Shown: piece after piece, positions 1 to 5,244 of the stretch
How positions within the stretch are numbered: the stretch's first letter is position 1
Layout: each line of letters begins with the position of its first letter
Origin: Devosia sp.
GTDB lineage: Bacteria > Pseudomonadota > Alphaproteobacteria > Rhizobiales > Devosiaceae
Assembly: GCA_016793415.1 (NCBI GenBank)
Contig: JAEUMC010000376.1
Location: forward strand, 1-5,761
DNA: 5,761 bases
Direction of reading: 5' to 3'
Translations under genes and position numbers: made by a program
Notes under the pieces: generated by a model
What the model was told of the DNA's origin: nothing
The model's input: only the letters and a program-made list of their open reading frames with translations
Databases searched by the model: none

Positions 1-1
1 C

Positions 2-613
2 GAGCCGGATTGCATGGCTGGGCCGGGGCACTGGACCAGTCTGCTGGCGTTGCAGCATCTGCAGGACAGTCCTGACCTCGTTACGGCTCCGGGCACCGTC
101 TATCGCTATTCCAACGCGGGCTACATCTGCCTCGAAGCCATCATCGAACGGGTTTCCAGGCAGTCGTTCGGCAGCTTCGTGCGGACCGAACTGTTCGATC
201 CGCTAGCTCTGGCCGACCTCGACTTCACCGCCACGCCGAACTTCCCCCAACTTGCCGGCATGGGCGATATCCTGCCGCTGTCACTGGGTGATGGCGGCAT
301 CTGGACCACCCCGGCCGCCTTCGCCGATTGGCTGGACCACCAGAACCGCGACACGCTCAGCGTTGAGGCATTGGTCCTGCAACCCGGCCGGCTGCCGGAT
401 GGAACGCTGACCGACTATGGCTGGGGAGTTGGGCTGCGCGAGCTACGCGGCCACCCGCTGCTCATCCACGGTGGCCGCTGGCCCGGCGCCACCGCCAAGG
501 CGGTGCGCTGCCCAGCTCTGGGCCTCAGCGTGGCGGCGTTTTCGACCTCCAGCGACCCAAACAGCATCAATGTCCTCGTCGACAAAGTGCTGGAGGTCCT
601 GGTCGGGCGGTAG
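2..613 (+). CDS. Serine beta-lactamase-like hydrolase (class C / PF00144 type), 5' end missing
   Basis: This is the C-terminal 203 codons of a penicillin-binding-protein-like serine hydrolase; the reading frame is open to the left window edge. In the visible part, the family's second motif (Tyr-x-Asn) appears as YSN at residues 36-38 inside YRYSNAGY, preceded by the usual PGT. A GDGGIWTT segment at about 96-103 is typical of the family, and HGG at 156-158 sits where the third motif (KTG/HxG) belongs. The first motif, SxxK with the nucleophilic serine, must lie upstream of the window. The ATG at base 14 is probably internal, because homologous sequence continues before it. Family members include esterases, D-aminopeptidases, carboxypeptidases and beta-lactamases, so the substrate cannot be named. 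The location of the protein is unknown because any signal peptide is missing. It ends 59 bases before the convergent DUF930 gene. Confidence 0.85.
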   Translation, partial: EPDCMAGPGHWTSLLALQHLQDSPDLVTAPGTVYRYSNAGYICLEAIIERVSRQSFGSFVRTELFDPLALADLDFTATPNFPQLAGMGDILPLSLGDGGIWTTPAAFADWLDHQNRDTLSVEALVLQPGRLPDGTLTDYGWGVGLRELRGHPLLIHGGRWPGATAKAVRCPALGLSVAAFSTSSDPNSINVLVDKVLEVLVGR

Positions 614-672
614 CCCCGCGGTTCAAGCAGCTCAATCAAGTGGTCGCGACAATCCTGGGCGACATCGCCTGA

Positions 673-1371
673 TCACTCGTCGCTTTCAGCGGCGGTGAGG
701 TAGTGCTCCTCCCAAAGCTCGTGCGGGATGAAACTGCCGACCGAGAACTCGAAGCGCTCGACGGCGGAATAGTCCGGGGCGGCGAGGCAGGTGAACTTCA
801 CCCCGTACCACTCGCGCCGGCTGCGGAAGGCGCCACCGTCCGCGATCAGCGCACCGTCGCGTGTCGCCATGTCGGCCATGGCATAGGCGACGACCGTATC
901 GGGATCGAATTCAGGTCGGGCGCGACGGATCTGTTCGATCGCCTCGATACTGCAGAGCTGCACCAGCCGCTCGCTGCCATCGAGCGTCGTCATCGCGGCG
1001 CGCAGGTTGGCGCTTTCCGGTTCGGCCAGCAGGCTCCCGGCGAAGAACTCGGTGGCCCGAATGGTGGCGTCGGGCGCGGCCTTCGCTGCAGGCTTGGCGG
1101 CGCTCGTATCGGGCGATGCCTCGGCTGCTGGCGCGACAGGCGGCGCTGCCGGTGGTGCCTGCTGCGGTGCGGTGAGCGCGGCAAACTGCGCCGCCGTCAT
1201 CAGCTCGACGGCGATCGAAGGTGGCGGCAAGCGTTTTGCCGGGTCCTTGTCCGGTCCAAGCAACACCAGGCCGAGCAGCGCTGCGTGAAATACGATCGAC
1301 GCTGCCGCGCCCCACGCCGATCGCGGCGAAGGCGACTCTTCGATCGGGCTGTCGTCAAGGGTGATGGTCAT
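673..1371 (-). CDS. DUF930 domain protein with TonB-like N-terminal membrane anchor
   Basis: The 232-residue protein has three parts. Residues 1-18 are short and acidic. Residues about 19-39 form one transmembrane helix with a TonB-like pattern (Ser25, His29, then leucines). Residues about 43-104 are a linker rich in Pro and Ala, including PPAAPPVAPAAEA, like the periplasm-spanning part of TonB. The C-terminal domain, about 105-222, fits DUF930: FFAGSLLAEPES, a QLCSIEAIEQIR segment with Cys140, AFRSRREWYGVKFTC with Cys195, and an acidic HELWEEHYL end. The two cysteines could form a periplasmic disulfide (inference). The inferred topology is N-in with a periplasmic C-terminal domain. The molecular function of DUF930 is not known to me. 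No ExbB/ExbD or TonB-dependent receptor gene is nearby, so energy coupling is unsupported. The start is the only ATG that gives this N-terminus; no Shine-Dalgarno sequence is obvious. It is divergent from MarC. Confidence 0.85.
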   Translation of the reverse strand: MTITLDDSPIEESPSPRSAWGAAASIVFHAALLGLVLLGPDKDPAKRLPPPSIAVELMTAAQFAALTAPQQAPPAAPPVAPAAEASPDTSAAKPAAKAAPDATIRATEFFAGSLLAEPESANLRAAMTTLDGSERLVQLCSIEAIEQIRRARPEFDPDTVVAYAMADMATRDGALIADGGAFRSRREWYGVKFTCLAAPDYSAVERFEFSVGSFIPHELWEEHYLTAAESDE

Positions 1372-1446
1372 GGCGGCAAGCGAGTCAGTCAGGCGGCTTT
1401 GCGGCTGATTTGCGGAGGCCGGCGTCGCCTCGGTGAAATCCTCTGC

Positions 1447-1472
1447 GGGCTCTCGCCTTTCGGCGCGAGCTC
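1447..1472. repeat. Imperfect hairpin in the DUF930/MarC divergent intergenic region
   Basis: GCTCTCGCC at 1449-1457 can pair with GGCGCGAGC at 1462-1470 around a TTTC loop, with one internal mismatch. A G-U pair and a G-C pair extend the stem by two. It ends 15 bases before the MarC start codon, where a ribosome binding site would be expected, and no other Shine-Dalgarno-like sequence is seen for MarC. There is no T-tract on either strand, so it is not a standard terminator. It may be a 5' leader structure, or chance in GC-rich DNA. Confidence 0.35.
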
Positions 1473-1487
1473 AGCCATTGTCCCGCC

Positions 1488-2132
1488 ATGCCGATCGACA
1501 CGTTCCTGCTCGCCCTGACCACCTTCTTCGCTACCCTCGGGCCGGCGGACCTGCTGGTCGTCTATGCGGCGTTGACGCAGAAGAACACCCAGGCCGAACG
1601 GCGCGCCATGGCGTTGCGCGGCACGGTGATCGCGGCGGTGATCCTGCTGTTCTTCGCGGTGTTCGGCGAGGTGTTGCTGCGGCTGTTCGGCATCACGCTG
1701 CCGGCGCTGCGCATCGCCGGCGGTATCCTCTTGCTGTTGATCTCGATCGACATGGTGTTCGCCCGCCATTCCGGCGGTACCGGCACGACGCCGGAAGAAG
1801 AAAACGAAGCGCAGAGCCGCGCCGATATCTCGGTGTTTCCGCTGGCAACGCCGTTGCTTGCCGGCCCCGGTGCGATCAGCGCGGTGATCCTGCTCACCAC
1901 CGGCTCGGGCGGCTTCAACCTCGAATGGGTCGTGGTGGTGCTGGCGCTGCTGGCGATCCTCTTGCTCTGCTATGTGGTGATGCTGGTCGCCATCCCGATC
2001 CAGCGCCTGCTCGGCATTACCGGCCTCGCCGTGGTCAGCCGCGTCGTCGGCGTCTTGCTGGCAGCGCTGGCGGTGCAGTTCCTGCTCGACGGGCTCAAAT
2101 CCAGCGGGCTGATCCCGGGCCTCGCCGCCTAA
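1488..2132 (+). CDS. MarC family integral membrane protein
   Basis: The 214-residue protein is hydrophobic and of normal length for the MarC family (PF01914). About six membrane helices are visible: roughly 5-28, 42-66, 72-92, 116-138, 146-169 and 184-205. A charged cytoplasmic or periplasmic loop (TPEEENEAQSRAD) lies between helices 3 and 4. The family's signature segments are present: FPLATPLLAGPGAIS at 117-131, with the conserved Pro and Gly residues of helix 4, and RVVGVLLAALAVQFLLDGL at 185-203. MarC proteins were once linked to multiple antibiotic resistance in E. coli, but I recall that link being withdrawn; their transport substrate is unknown. I therefore do not claim a resistance role. 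The ATG at 1488 begins with MPIDTFLLALTTFF, directly entering helix 1 as is usual; there is no clear Shine-Dalgarno sequence. The gene is followed by a hairpin and the convergent small basic gene. Confidence 0.9.
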   Translation: MPIDTFLLALTTFFATLGPADLLVVYAALTQKNTQAERRAMALRGTVIAAVILLFFAVFGEVLLRLFGITLPALRIAGGILLLLISIDMVFARHSGGTGTTPEEENEAQSRADISVFPLATPLLAGPGAISAVILLTTGSGGFNLEWVVVVLALLAILLLCYVVMLVAIPIQRLLGITGLAVVSRVVGVLLAALAVQFLLDGLKSSGLIPGLAA

Positions 2133-2136
2133 AGGC

Positions 2137-2164
2137 GAAGGCCGCGGCGGGTGCCACGGCCTTC
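2137..2164. terminator. Candidate bidirectional hairpin terminator between convergent genes
   Basis: A perfect 8-bp stem, GAAGGCCG at 2137-2144 with CGGCCTTC at 2157-2164, closes a 12-base loop. It starts 5 bases after the MarC stop and lies 27 bases past the stop of the convergent small gene, the expected place for a shared terminator. A smaller CGCC-TAAA-GGCG hairpin overlaps the MarC stop codon. Neither strand has a run of T directly after the stem (the minus strand continues GCCTTTAG), so this is not a canonical intrinsic terminator. It could be a weak or Rho-assisted one. Confidence 0.45.
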
Positions 2165-2190
2165 ACGAATTCAACCTGCAAGTCGCCCGG

Positions 2191-2310
2191 TTACTTCTTC
2201 TTGGCCGGTGCGGCGGTGGCGGGGGTCATCCCGGCCGTGGCCAGCACTTTCGGCTTTTCCTTCTTGGGCTTCTTGGCTTCCTTGTTGGATCTCAGCTGAC
2301 CTTTGGCCAT
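2191..2310 (-). CDS. Small lysine-rich basic protein, 39 residues, function unknown
   Basis: The 39-residue protein begins MAKGQLRSNKEAKKPKKEKP and ends in APAKKK. It has 11 lysines and one arginine against two glutamates, so its charge is about +10. The start is decided by a strong Shine-Dalgarno stretch, GGAAGGGG, 6 bases before the ATG at 2310; the in-frame ATG two codons upstream directly abuts that stretch and is less likely. There is no signal peptide, membrane segment or cysteine. Residues about 10-21 are a KP/KE-rich block, and the tail (about 23-36) is rich in Ala, Thr and Pro, so it is probably disordered. I recall similar short MAKGQ.RSNKE.KKPK proteins in Hyphomicrobiales genomes, annotated only as hypothetical; this is from memory. 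Nucleic-acid or ribosome binding is plausible from the charge but not shown. It is convergent with MarC and 127 bases downstream of the GH25 gene on the same strand. Confidence 0.8.
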   Translation of the reverse strand: MAKGQLRSNKEAKKPKKEKPKVLATAGMTPATAAPAKKK

Positions 2311-2363
2311 CGGCATCCCCTTCCATTGTTGATCCGGCAGCAACTCCGGCAAATCACTAGGTG

Positions 2364-2392
2364 AGGCTAGAACCAAGGCGGAATCCTGACAA
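2364..2392 (-). promoter_or_regulatory. Candidate sigma-70-type promoter for the small basic protein gene
   Basis: Reading the minus strand, TTGTCA (2392-2387; five of six bases match TTGACA) is followed after 17 bases by TAGCCT (2369-2364; three of six match TATAAT). Transcription would start near 2357, giving a leader of about 47 bases that includes the GGAAGGGG ribosome binding site. The weak -10 keeps this tentative, but it suggests that the gene has its own promoter rather than depending on GH25 readthrough. Confidence 0.4.
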
Positions 2393-2437
2393 GGTCGCCG
2401 CCACTCGCAGTCTCTGATTTGGTCGCGCCGTGCACCG

Positions 2438-3274
2438 TTACTTGTGGCTCTGGCAGCGGCCTTGCGGCCCCAGCCGGTCAACCGTGCGGGGATCGCAGCC
2501 GGTGAGCAGGAACGTCACCCAGTCGCCTTCGCTGCCGTAGAAGGCGTTGCGATCGACCTCGGTGCGGATGCCCGACATGGTGCCGGTCTGCGTCCACTGC
2601 CAGAAGATCCAGGGGCGGTCGCCATACTTGGTGTGCGGCTCGGCGGCAGTCGAGCGCAGCCAGAACGAGGAGTCGAAGTGCTCGCCGGCGAGGATGTCGT
2701 TATAGAAGTTCATGTCGGTATAGATGATCGGCACCTTGCCGGTATGCCGCTCCATCTCGGCCAGCATGACGCGGACCTTTTCGAGCACGTCGGTGCGGTT
2801 GAACTTGTTCTTGCAACTCGACTGGTTGTTCCACTCGAGATCGAGCACCGGCGGCAGCGCGTCGGGATCGTTGGGCACCATCTTCCTGAACCAGGCCGCC
2901 TGCTGCGAAGCGAGGCTGCACCAGGTCATGAAGTGGTAGGCGCCGCGCGCCATGCCGGCAGCCTGCGCGCCGCGCCAGTTGTCGTAGAAATTGGGGTCGA
3001 TGTAGTCCTTGCCCTCGGTCGACTTGATGTAGACGAAGTGCACCCCGCCGCCGCGCGCGGCGTTGAAATCGATGCGGCCCTGATAGCGCGCCACGTCGAG
3101 CCCCTGGATCGGCAGGCCCCAGGCCCGGCGCACCCCGTCATGCGGGTCGTTGTCGCCGGGGATGCCGCGATAATCATGGGTGGGCGAGCGCCCGCAGGCG
3201 GCAAGCAGCAGGGTGAGCCCGACCAGCAGCAGGGTTTTGGCAAACGGGAAAGCGGGGCGGGCGGCGGCGAGCAT
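2438..3274 (-). CDS. GH25 lysozyme-like lipoprotein
   Basis: The 278-residue protein carries a lipoprotein signal: a hydrophobic stretch at about 12-26 and lipobox LAAC with Cys27. The +2 residue is Gly, so by the E. coli sorting rule it would go to the outer membrane. The glycoside hydrolase family 25 domain spans about 54-248. Visible motifs are GLDVARYQG (Asp60), YIKSTEG at 82-88, GAYHF at 111-115, PPVLDLEW at 141-148 with the catalytic-type Asp145 and Glu147, IIYTDMNFY, and a closing WQWTQTG followed by VDRNAF (Asp241). The acidic residues are intact, so it should be active as an N-acetylmuramidase that cuts peptidoglycan. Cysteines at 119/154 and 260/274 may form disulfides. The 30-residue tail after the domain is unassigned. 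No holin or phage gene is nearby, so a role in wall remodelling or attack on other bacteria is more likely than phage lysis. The start codon has no clear Shine-Dalgarno sequence. Confidence 0.9.
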   Translation of the reverse strand: MLAAARPAFPFAKTLLLVGLTLLLAACGRSPTHDYRGIPGDNDPHDGVRRAWGLPIQGLDVARYQGRIDFNAARGGGVHFVYIKSTEGKDYIDPNFYDNWRGAQAAGMARGAYHFMTWCSLASQQAAWFRKMVPNDPDALPPVLDLEWNNQSSCKNKFNRTDVLEKVRVMLAEMERHTGKVPIIYTDMNFYNDILAGEHFDSSFWLRSTAAEPHTKYGDRPWIFWQWTQTGTMSGIRTEVDRNAFYGSEGDWVTFLLTGCDPRTVDRLGPQGRCQSHK

Positions 3275-3635
3275 GCTGGACGTCTGGCTTTCGGACAGAG
3301 TTCTGAAGCCTTTGAATCAACATGTCCCGCTTAACGAAACCTTGCGCTAACCCTTTGTTATTCCAGCATGGTTAACGCCGGATCGGCTGCCGAGGGGAGA
3401 TGACGTCCGCGAGCCAAGTTGCCCTCAAGCGGGCGCCCCGGCGCGGTCTCGTCGCGCCGAGAGCGCGGCCGCCCAGTGATGCTGCCGGCAGCAAGGACAC
3501 GCTGCGGCCGAGAAATAGCAGATGGTCGACCGCGCGATTGCAGGACATCCTCAGCAACTCGTCGCCTTCTCGGCATCGTTGTTGTATTGGAGTGCCTGCC
3601 GGGGCTAGATATTCAGCATCATGGAGGAGAGGGCG
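3275..3635. other. 361-base intergenic region without a supported gene
   Basis: This gap lies between the divergent GH25 and secreted-protein genes. The left part, about 3300-3376, is relatively AT-rich and holds CtrA-like TTAA motifs, described separately. The right part, about 3377-3580, is GC-rich. It holds a 7-bp inverted repeat, CGGCGCG/CGCGCCG at 3439-3445 and 3453-3459, and a 12-bp palindrome, GCTGCCGGCAGC at 3481-3492. Open frames here on both strands are rich in Arg, Pro and Ser with no recognisable motif and look like chance reading frames. A weak promoter-like pair, TTGTAT (3582-3587) and TAGATA (3606-3611) spaced by 18 bases, precedes the secreted-protein gene. I see no tRNA and no riboswitch I recognise. 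Confidence 0.6.
3331..3376. promoter_or_regulatory. Candidate CtrA-like binding motifs upstream of GH25
   Basis: The alphaproteobacterial cell-cycle regulator CtrA recognises TTAA-N7-TTAA and, in Caulobacter, also the 8-base motif TTAACCAT. Here CTAA-N7-TTAT at 3347-3361 has the exact 7-base spacing with one mismatch in each half, and TTAACCAT is a full match on the minus strand at 3375-3368. A further TTAA at 3331-3334 is followed at the right spacing only by TTGC. The cluster is about 57-102 bases upstream of the GH25 start and about 260-305 bases from the start of the plus-strand gene, so it points to GH25 if it is real. Such AT-rich motifs can occur by chance. Confidence 0.3.
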
Positions 3636-4154
3636 ATGCGTTCTATTGTGCAGTCACTGCTGATGGCGATCGTCGTAACCGTGCTGTTTGCGGCTCCCGG
3701 TCGCGCCGGCGACGCTGAGATTGCGCTGCTGCGCGGCTATATCGGAAACTGGAGCGGCAGCGGCATCCTGCGTGGTGGCGACCAGCCCGAGGCCTTTACC
3801 TGCAGACTGAAAGTGACCCAGGGCAGGCTGATCAAGATCAACTATGCCGGGCGTTGCAGCCTGGTGAACATGAACCTGTCGGTGTCGGGCACGATCTCCT
3901 TCAACGACAAGGCAAACCGTTATGAGGCGACGATGCGCTCCAACGTCGGCCTGTCGGCCGGCGCGGTGGGGGCTCAGCGCGGCGACAGCATCATCTTCAA
4001 ATTGAGCGAGAAGCAGAGCGACCGGGTGGGGACGCCCATCCAGATCAACTCGGTTCTCGAACTCAGCGCCAGGCAGATTACCGTGGACTTCATGGTCGAG
4101 CTCAACCGCTCGGGGCAGACGCTGACCACCACCGTGCCATTCCGCCGACACTAA
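3636..4154 (+). CDS. Secreted protein of unknown family, predicted beta-rich, 172 residues
   Basis: I do not recognise a named family. An ATG at 3621 is in frame, but the start at 3636 is preferred: a GGAGG sequence (3623-3627) lies 8 bases before it, and the protein then opens with a standard signal peptide, MRSIVQ plus a hydrophobic core at about 7-20. Cleavage is likely after GRA (residue 24). The mature part of about 148 residues has alternating hydrophobic and polar stretches suggesting many beta strands, for example RLIKINYAGRC, LSVSGTISF, RYEATM, SIIFKL, QITVDFMVEL and TLTTTVPF. GNWSGSG at 37-43 resembles the entry of calycin/lipocalin-like barrels that bind small ligands; this is inference only. 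Cys56 and Cys74 may form a disulfide. It is probably periplasmic or exported. It stands alone: GH25 is divergent 361 bases away and the LysR gene is convergent with a 35-base gap. Confidence 0.8.
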   Translation: MRSIVQSLLMAIVVTVLFAAPGRAGDAEIALLRGYIGNWSGSGILRGGDQPEAFTCRLKVTQGRLIKINYAGRCSLVNMNLSVSGTISFNDKANRYEATMRSNVGLSAGAVGAQRGDSIIFKLSEKQSDRVGTPIQINSVLELSARQITVDFMVELNRSGQTLTTTVPFRRH

Positions 4155-4189
4155 TTTGTGCATCGGGTGGCGGCGATCGCGCGCGCGGC

Positions 4190-5119
4190 TCAACGCTCTT
4201 CAATATCGGCCAGCCACCGGGTGATCTGCTCGACCAGCCAGCCGTGCAGTTTGCCGATCGCAGCGAGGCGACGGCTCGCGGTCGGCCAGACCAGATAGTG
4301 CGCGTGCACGTCGACGATCTCGTACCGCCACAGACGGATCAGCCGACCGGAGCGCAGGTCGTCATCGACGATCGAGCGCCGCGCCAGCAGGATGCCCCGC
4401 CCGGCGATGGCCGCCTGCAATGCCAACACGGTGTCCGAGAACAGCACGCCGGCCTGCGGTTCGACGAAATCCAGTCCGGCGGCCTGGAACCAGGGGGTCC
4501 ATGGTTGCACCGACTGCCGAAGCAGTAGGCAATCGCCCAAGTCGGAGGGCCGTAGCGGAAGCCTGCCGCCACGATAGTAGGGGCTGGCGACCGGAAACAC
4601 CACCTCGTCCATCAGATGCTCGGTGGCCATGCCCGGCCACTCGCCGCCGCCATAGCGGATGGCCGCATCGATACCGTCGCTGGCATCCAGCCGGGCCAGC
4701 GTGGCGGACGTCTCGATCTCGAGCTCGATTTCGGGGTAGAGGCGGGCGAAATCGTCAAGCCGCGGCATGAGCCACTTGGCGGCGAATGCCGGAAGGGTGC
4801 TGATGACCAGCCGCTCCCGCCTGCTGGCGGTGCGGTCTCGTTCGGACGGTTCCGACATCTGGTCGAAGGCGCGGTCGAGGACAGTCAGGCCCTGGCGAAT
4901 CTGCAAGGCCAGCGCCTGCGAAACGGCATTTGGTTCGACACCTCTCGCATTGCGCGCGAAAAGCGCGTGCCCGAGGCGCTGTTCGAGCGCTCGGATGTGC
5001 TGGCTCACCGCCCCCTGGGAGAGCGCGAGTTCGTCCGCCGCCCTGCTGAAGCAGCGCAGCCGCACCGCTGCTTCGAGGGCGCGCATCGTCTGGATGCTGG
5101 GGAGCCGCTTTCCGACCAT
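4190..5119 (-). CDS. LysR-family transcriptional regulator, GcvA-type
   Basis: The 309-residue protein has normal LysR length. The N-terminal winged helix-turn-helix is at about 7-66; its helix-turn-helix is FSRAADELALSQGAVSQHIRALEQRLG, and the KRLPSIQTMRALEAAVR opening is typical of the GcvA group. A linker helix at about 67-90 leads to a ligand-binding domain at about 103-300 of the GcdR/TrpI/HvrB/AmpR-like type: ISTLPAFAAKWLMPRL, then IELEIETSATL, then DAAIRYGGGEWPG. The effector cannot be deduced. The start ATG at 5119 has no Shine-Dalgarno sequence; only one base separates it from a perfect inverted repeat, and a GATACT -10-like sequence on the minus strand ends 8 bases before it, so a leaderless mRNA is possible. 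The next Met (residue 12) would remove part of the conserved N-terminus. It is divergent from the transferase gene 125 bases away, its likely target, and convergent with the secreted-protein gene. Confidence 0.93.
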   Translation of the reverse strand: MVGKRLPSIQTMRALEAAVRLRCFSRAADELALSQGAVSQHIRALEQRLGHALFARNARGVEPNAVSQALALQIRQGLTVLDRAFDQMSEPSERDRTASRRERLVISTLPAFAAKWLMPRLDDFARLYPEIELEIETSATLARLDASDGIDAAIRYGGGEWPGMATEHLMDEVVFPVASPYYRGGRLPLRPSDLGDCLLLRQSVQPWTPWFQAAGLDFVEPQAGVLFSDTVLALQAAIAGRGILLARRSIVDDDLRSGRLIRLWRYEIVDVHAHYLVWPTASRRLAAIGKLHGWLVEQITRWLADIEER

Positions 5120-5120
5120 G

Positions 5121-5143
5121 AGCCATTAGTATCACTAATGGCT
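5121..5143. promoter_or_regulatory. Likely LysR operator: perfect inverted repeat with T-N11-A core
   Basis: AGCCATTAGT (5121-5130) and ACTAATGGCT (5134-5143) are exact reverse complements separated by ATC. Inside them is a T-N11-A LysR box (T5126 to A5138), also readable as ATTAG-N5-CTAAT. CTAAT is the half-site I recall for E. coli GcvA, and the neighbouring regulator is of the GcvA group. A 10-bp perfect match is unlikely by chance in a short intergenic space, and it is AT-rich against a GC-rich background. It lies one base from the LysR start codon and 101 bases upstream of the transferase start. This fits autorepression plus control of the divergent gene, but control has not been shown. 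Confidence 0.75.
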
Positions 5144-5244
5144 ACGCTGGCGAAATGATCGTTTGAGCTGGGAGGCAGGTTCATCGACCTTGGCTCGGAG
5201 ATCCCAACGCAAACCGCGCCGCGAGCGCGAAAGACCTTCAGGCA

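Noticed and set aside
14..16. ATG at 14 as the true start of the beta-lactamase-like hydrolase
   Set aside because: It would leave an enzyme without the SxxK nucleophile motif; the frame is open to the window edge, so the gene simply begins outside.
703..1518. Long plus-strand open frame (271 residues) opposite DUF930
   Set aside because: It is antisense to a gene with a recognised domain; the product is rich in Arg, Gly and Cys with no family motifs, the usual shadow of GC-rich coding DNA.
1389..1769. Minus-strand open frame rich in Gln, Arg and Glu opposite MarC
   Set aside because: Low-complexity composition arising from the complement of MarC codons; no start signals.
1433..2299. Plus-strand open frame overlapping MarC in another frame
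   Set aside because: The product is Arg/Ala/Gly-rich and lacks motifs, whereas the MarC frame gives coherent membrane helices and family signatures.
2438..3274. GH25 gene as evidence of a prophage
   Set aside because: It has a lipoprotein signal, and there are no holin, tail, integrase or other phage genes in the window.
2444..3334. Plus-strand open frame of 296 residues opposite GH25
   Set aside because: Antisense to a GH25 gene with intact catalytic motifs; the translation has no recognisable domain.
3621..3623. ATG at 3621 as start of the secreted protein
   Set aside because: It overlaps the GGAGG ribosome binding site and would add MEERA before a normal signal peptide; the start at 3636 fits better.
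3654..4193. Minus-strand open frame opposite the secreted protein
   Set aside because: The plus frame has a Shine-Dalgarno sequence and a signal peptide; the antisense product looks like a shadow.
4616..5158. Plus-strand open frame opposite the 5' half of LysR
   Set aside because: Antisense shadow; no family resemblance and it crosses the operator.
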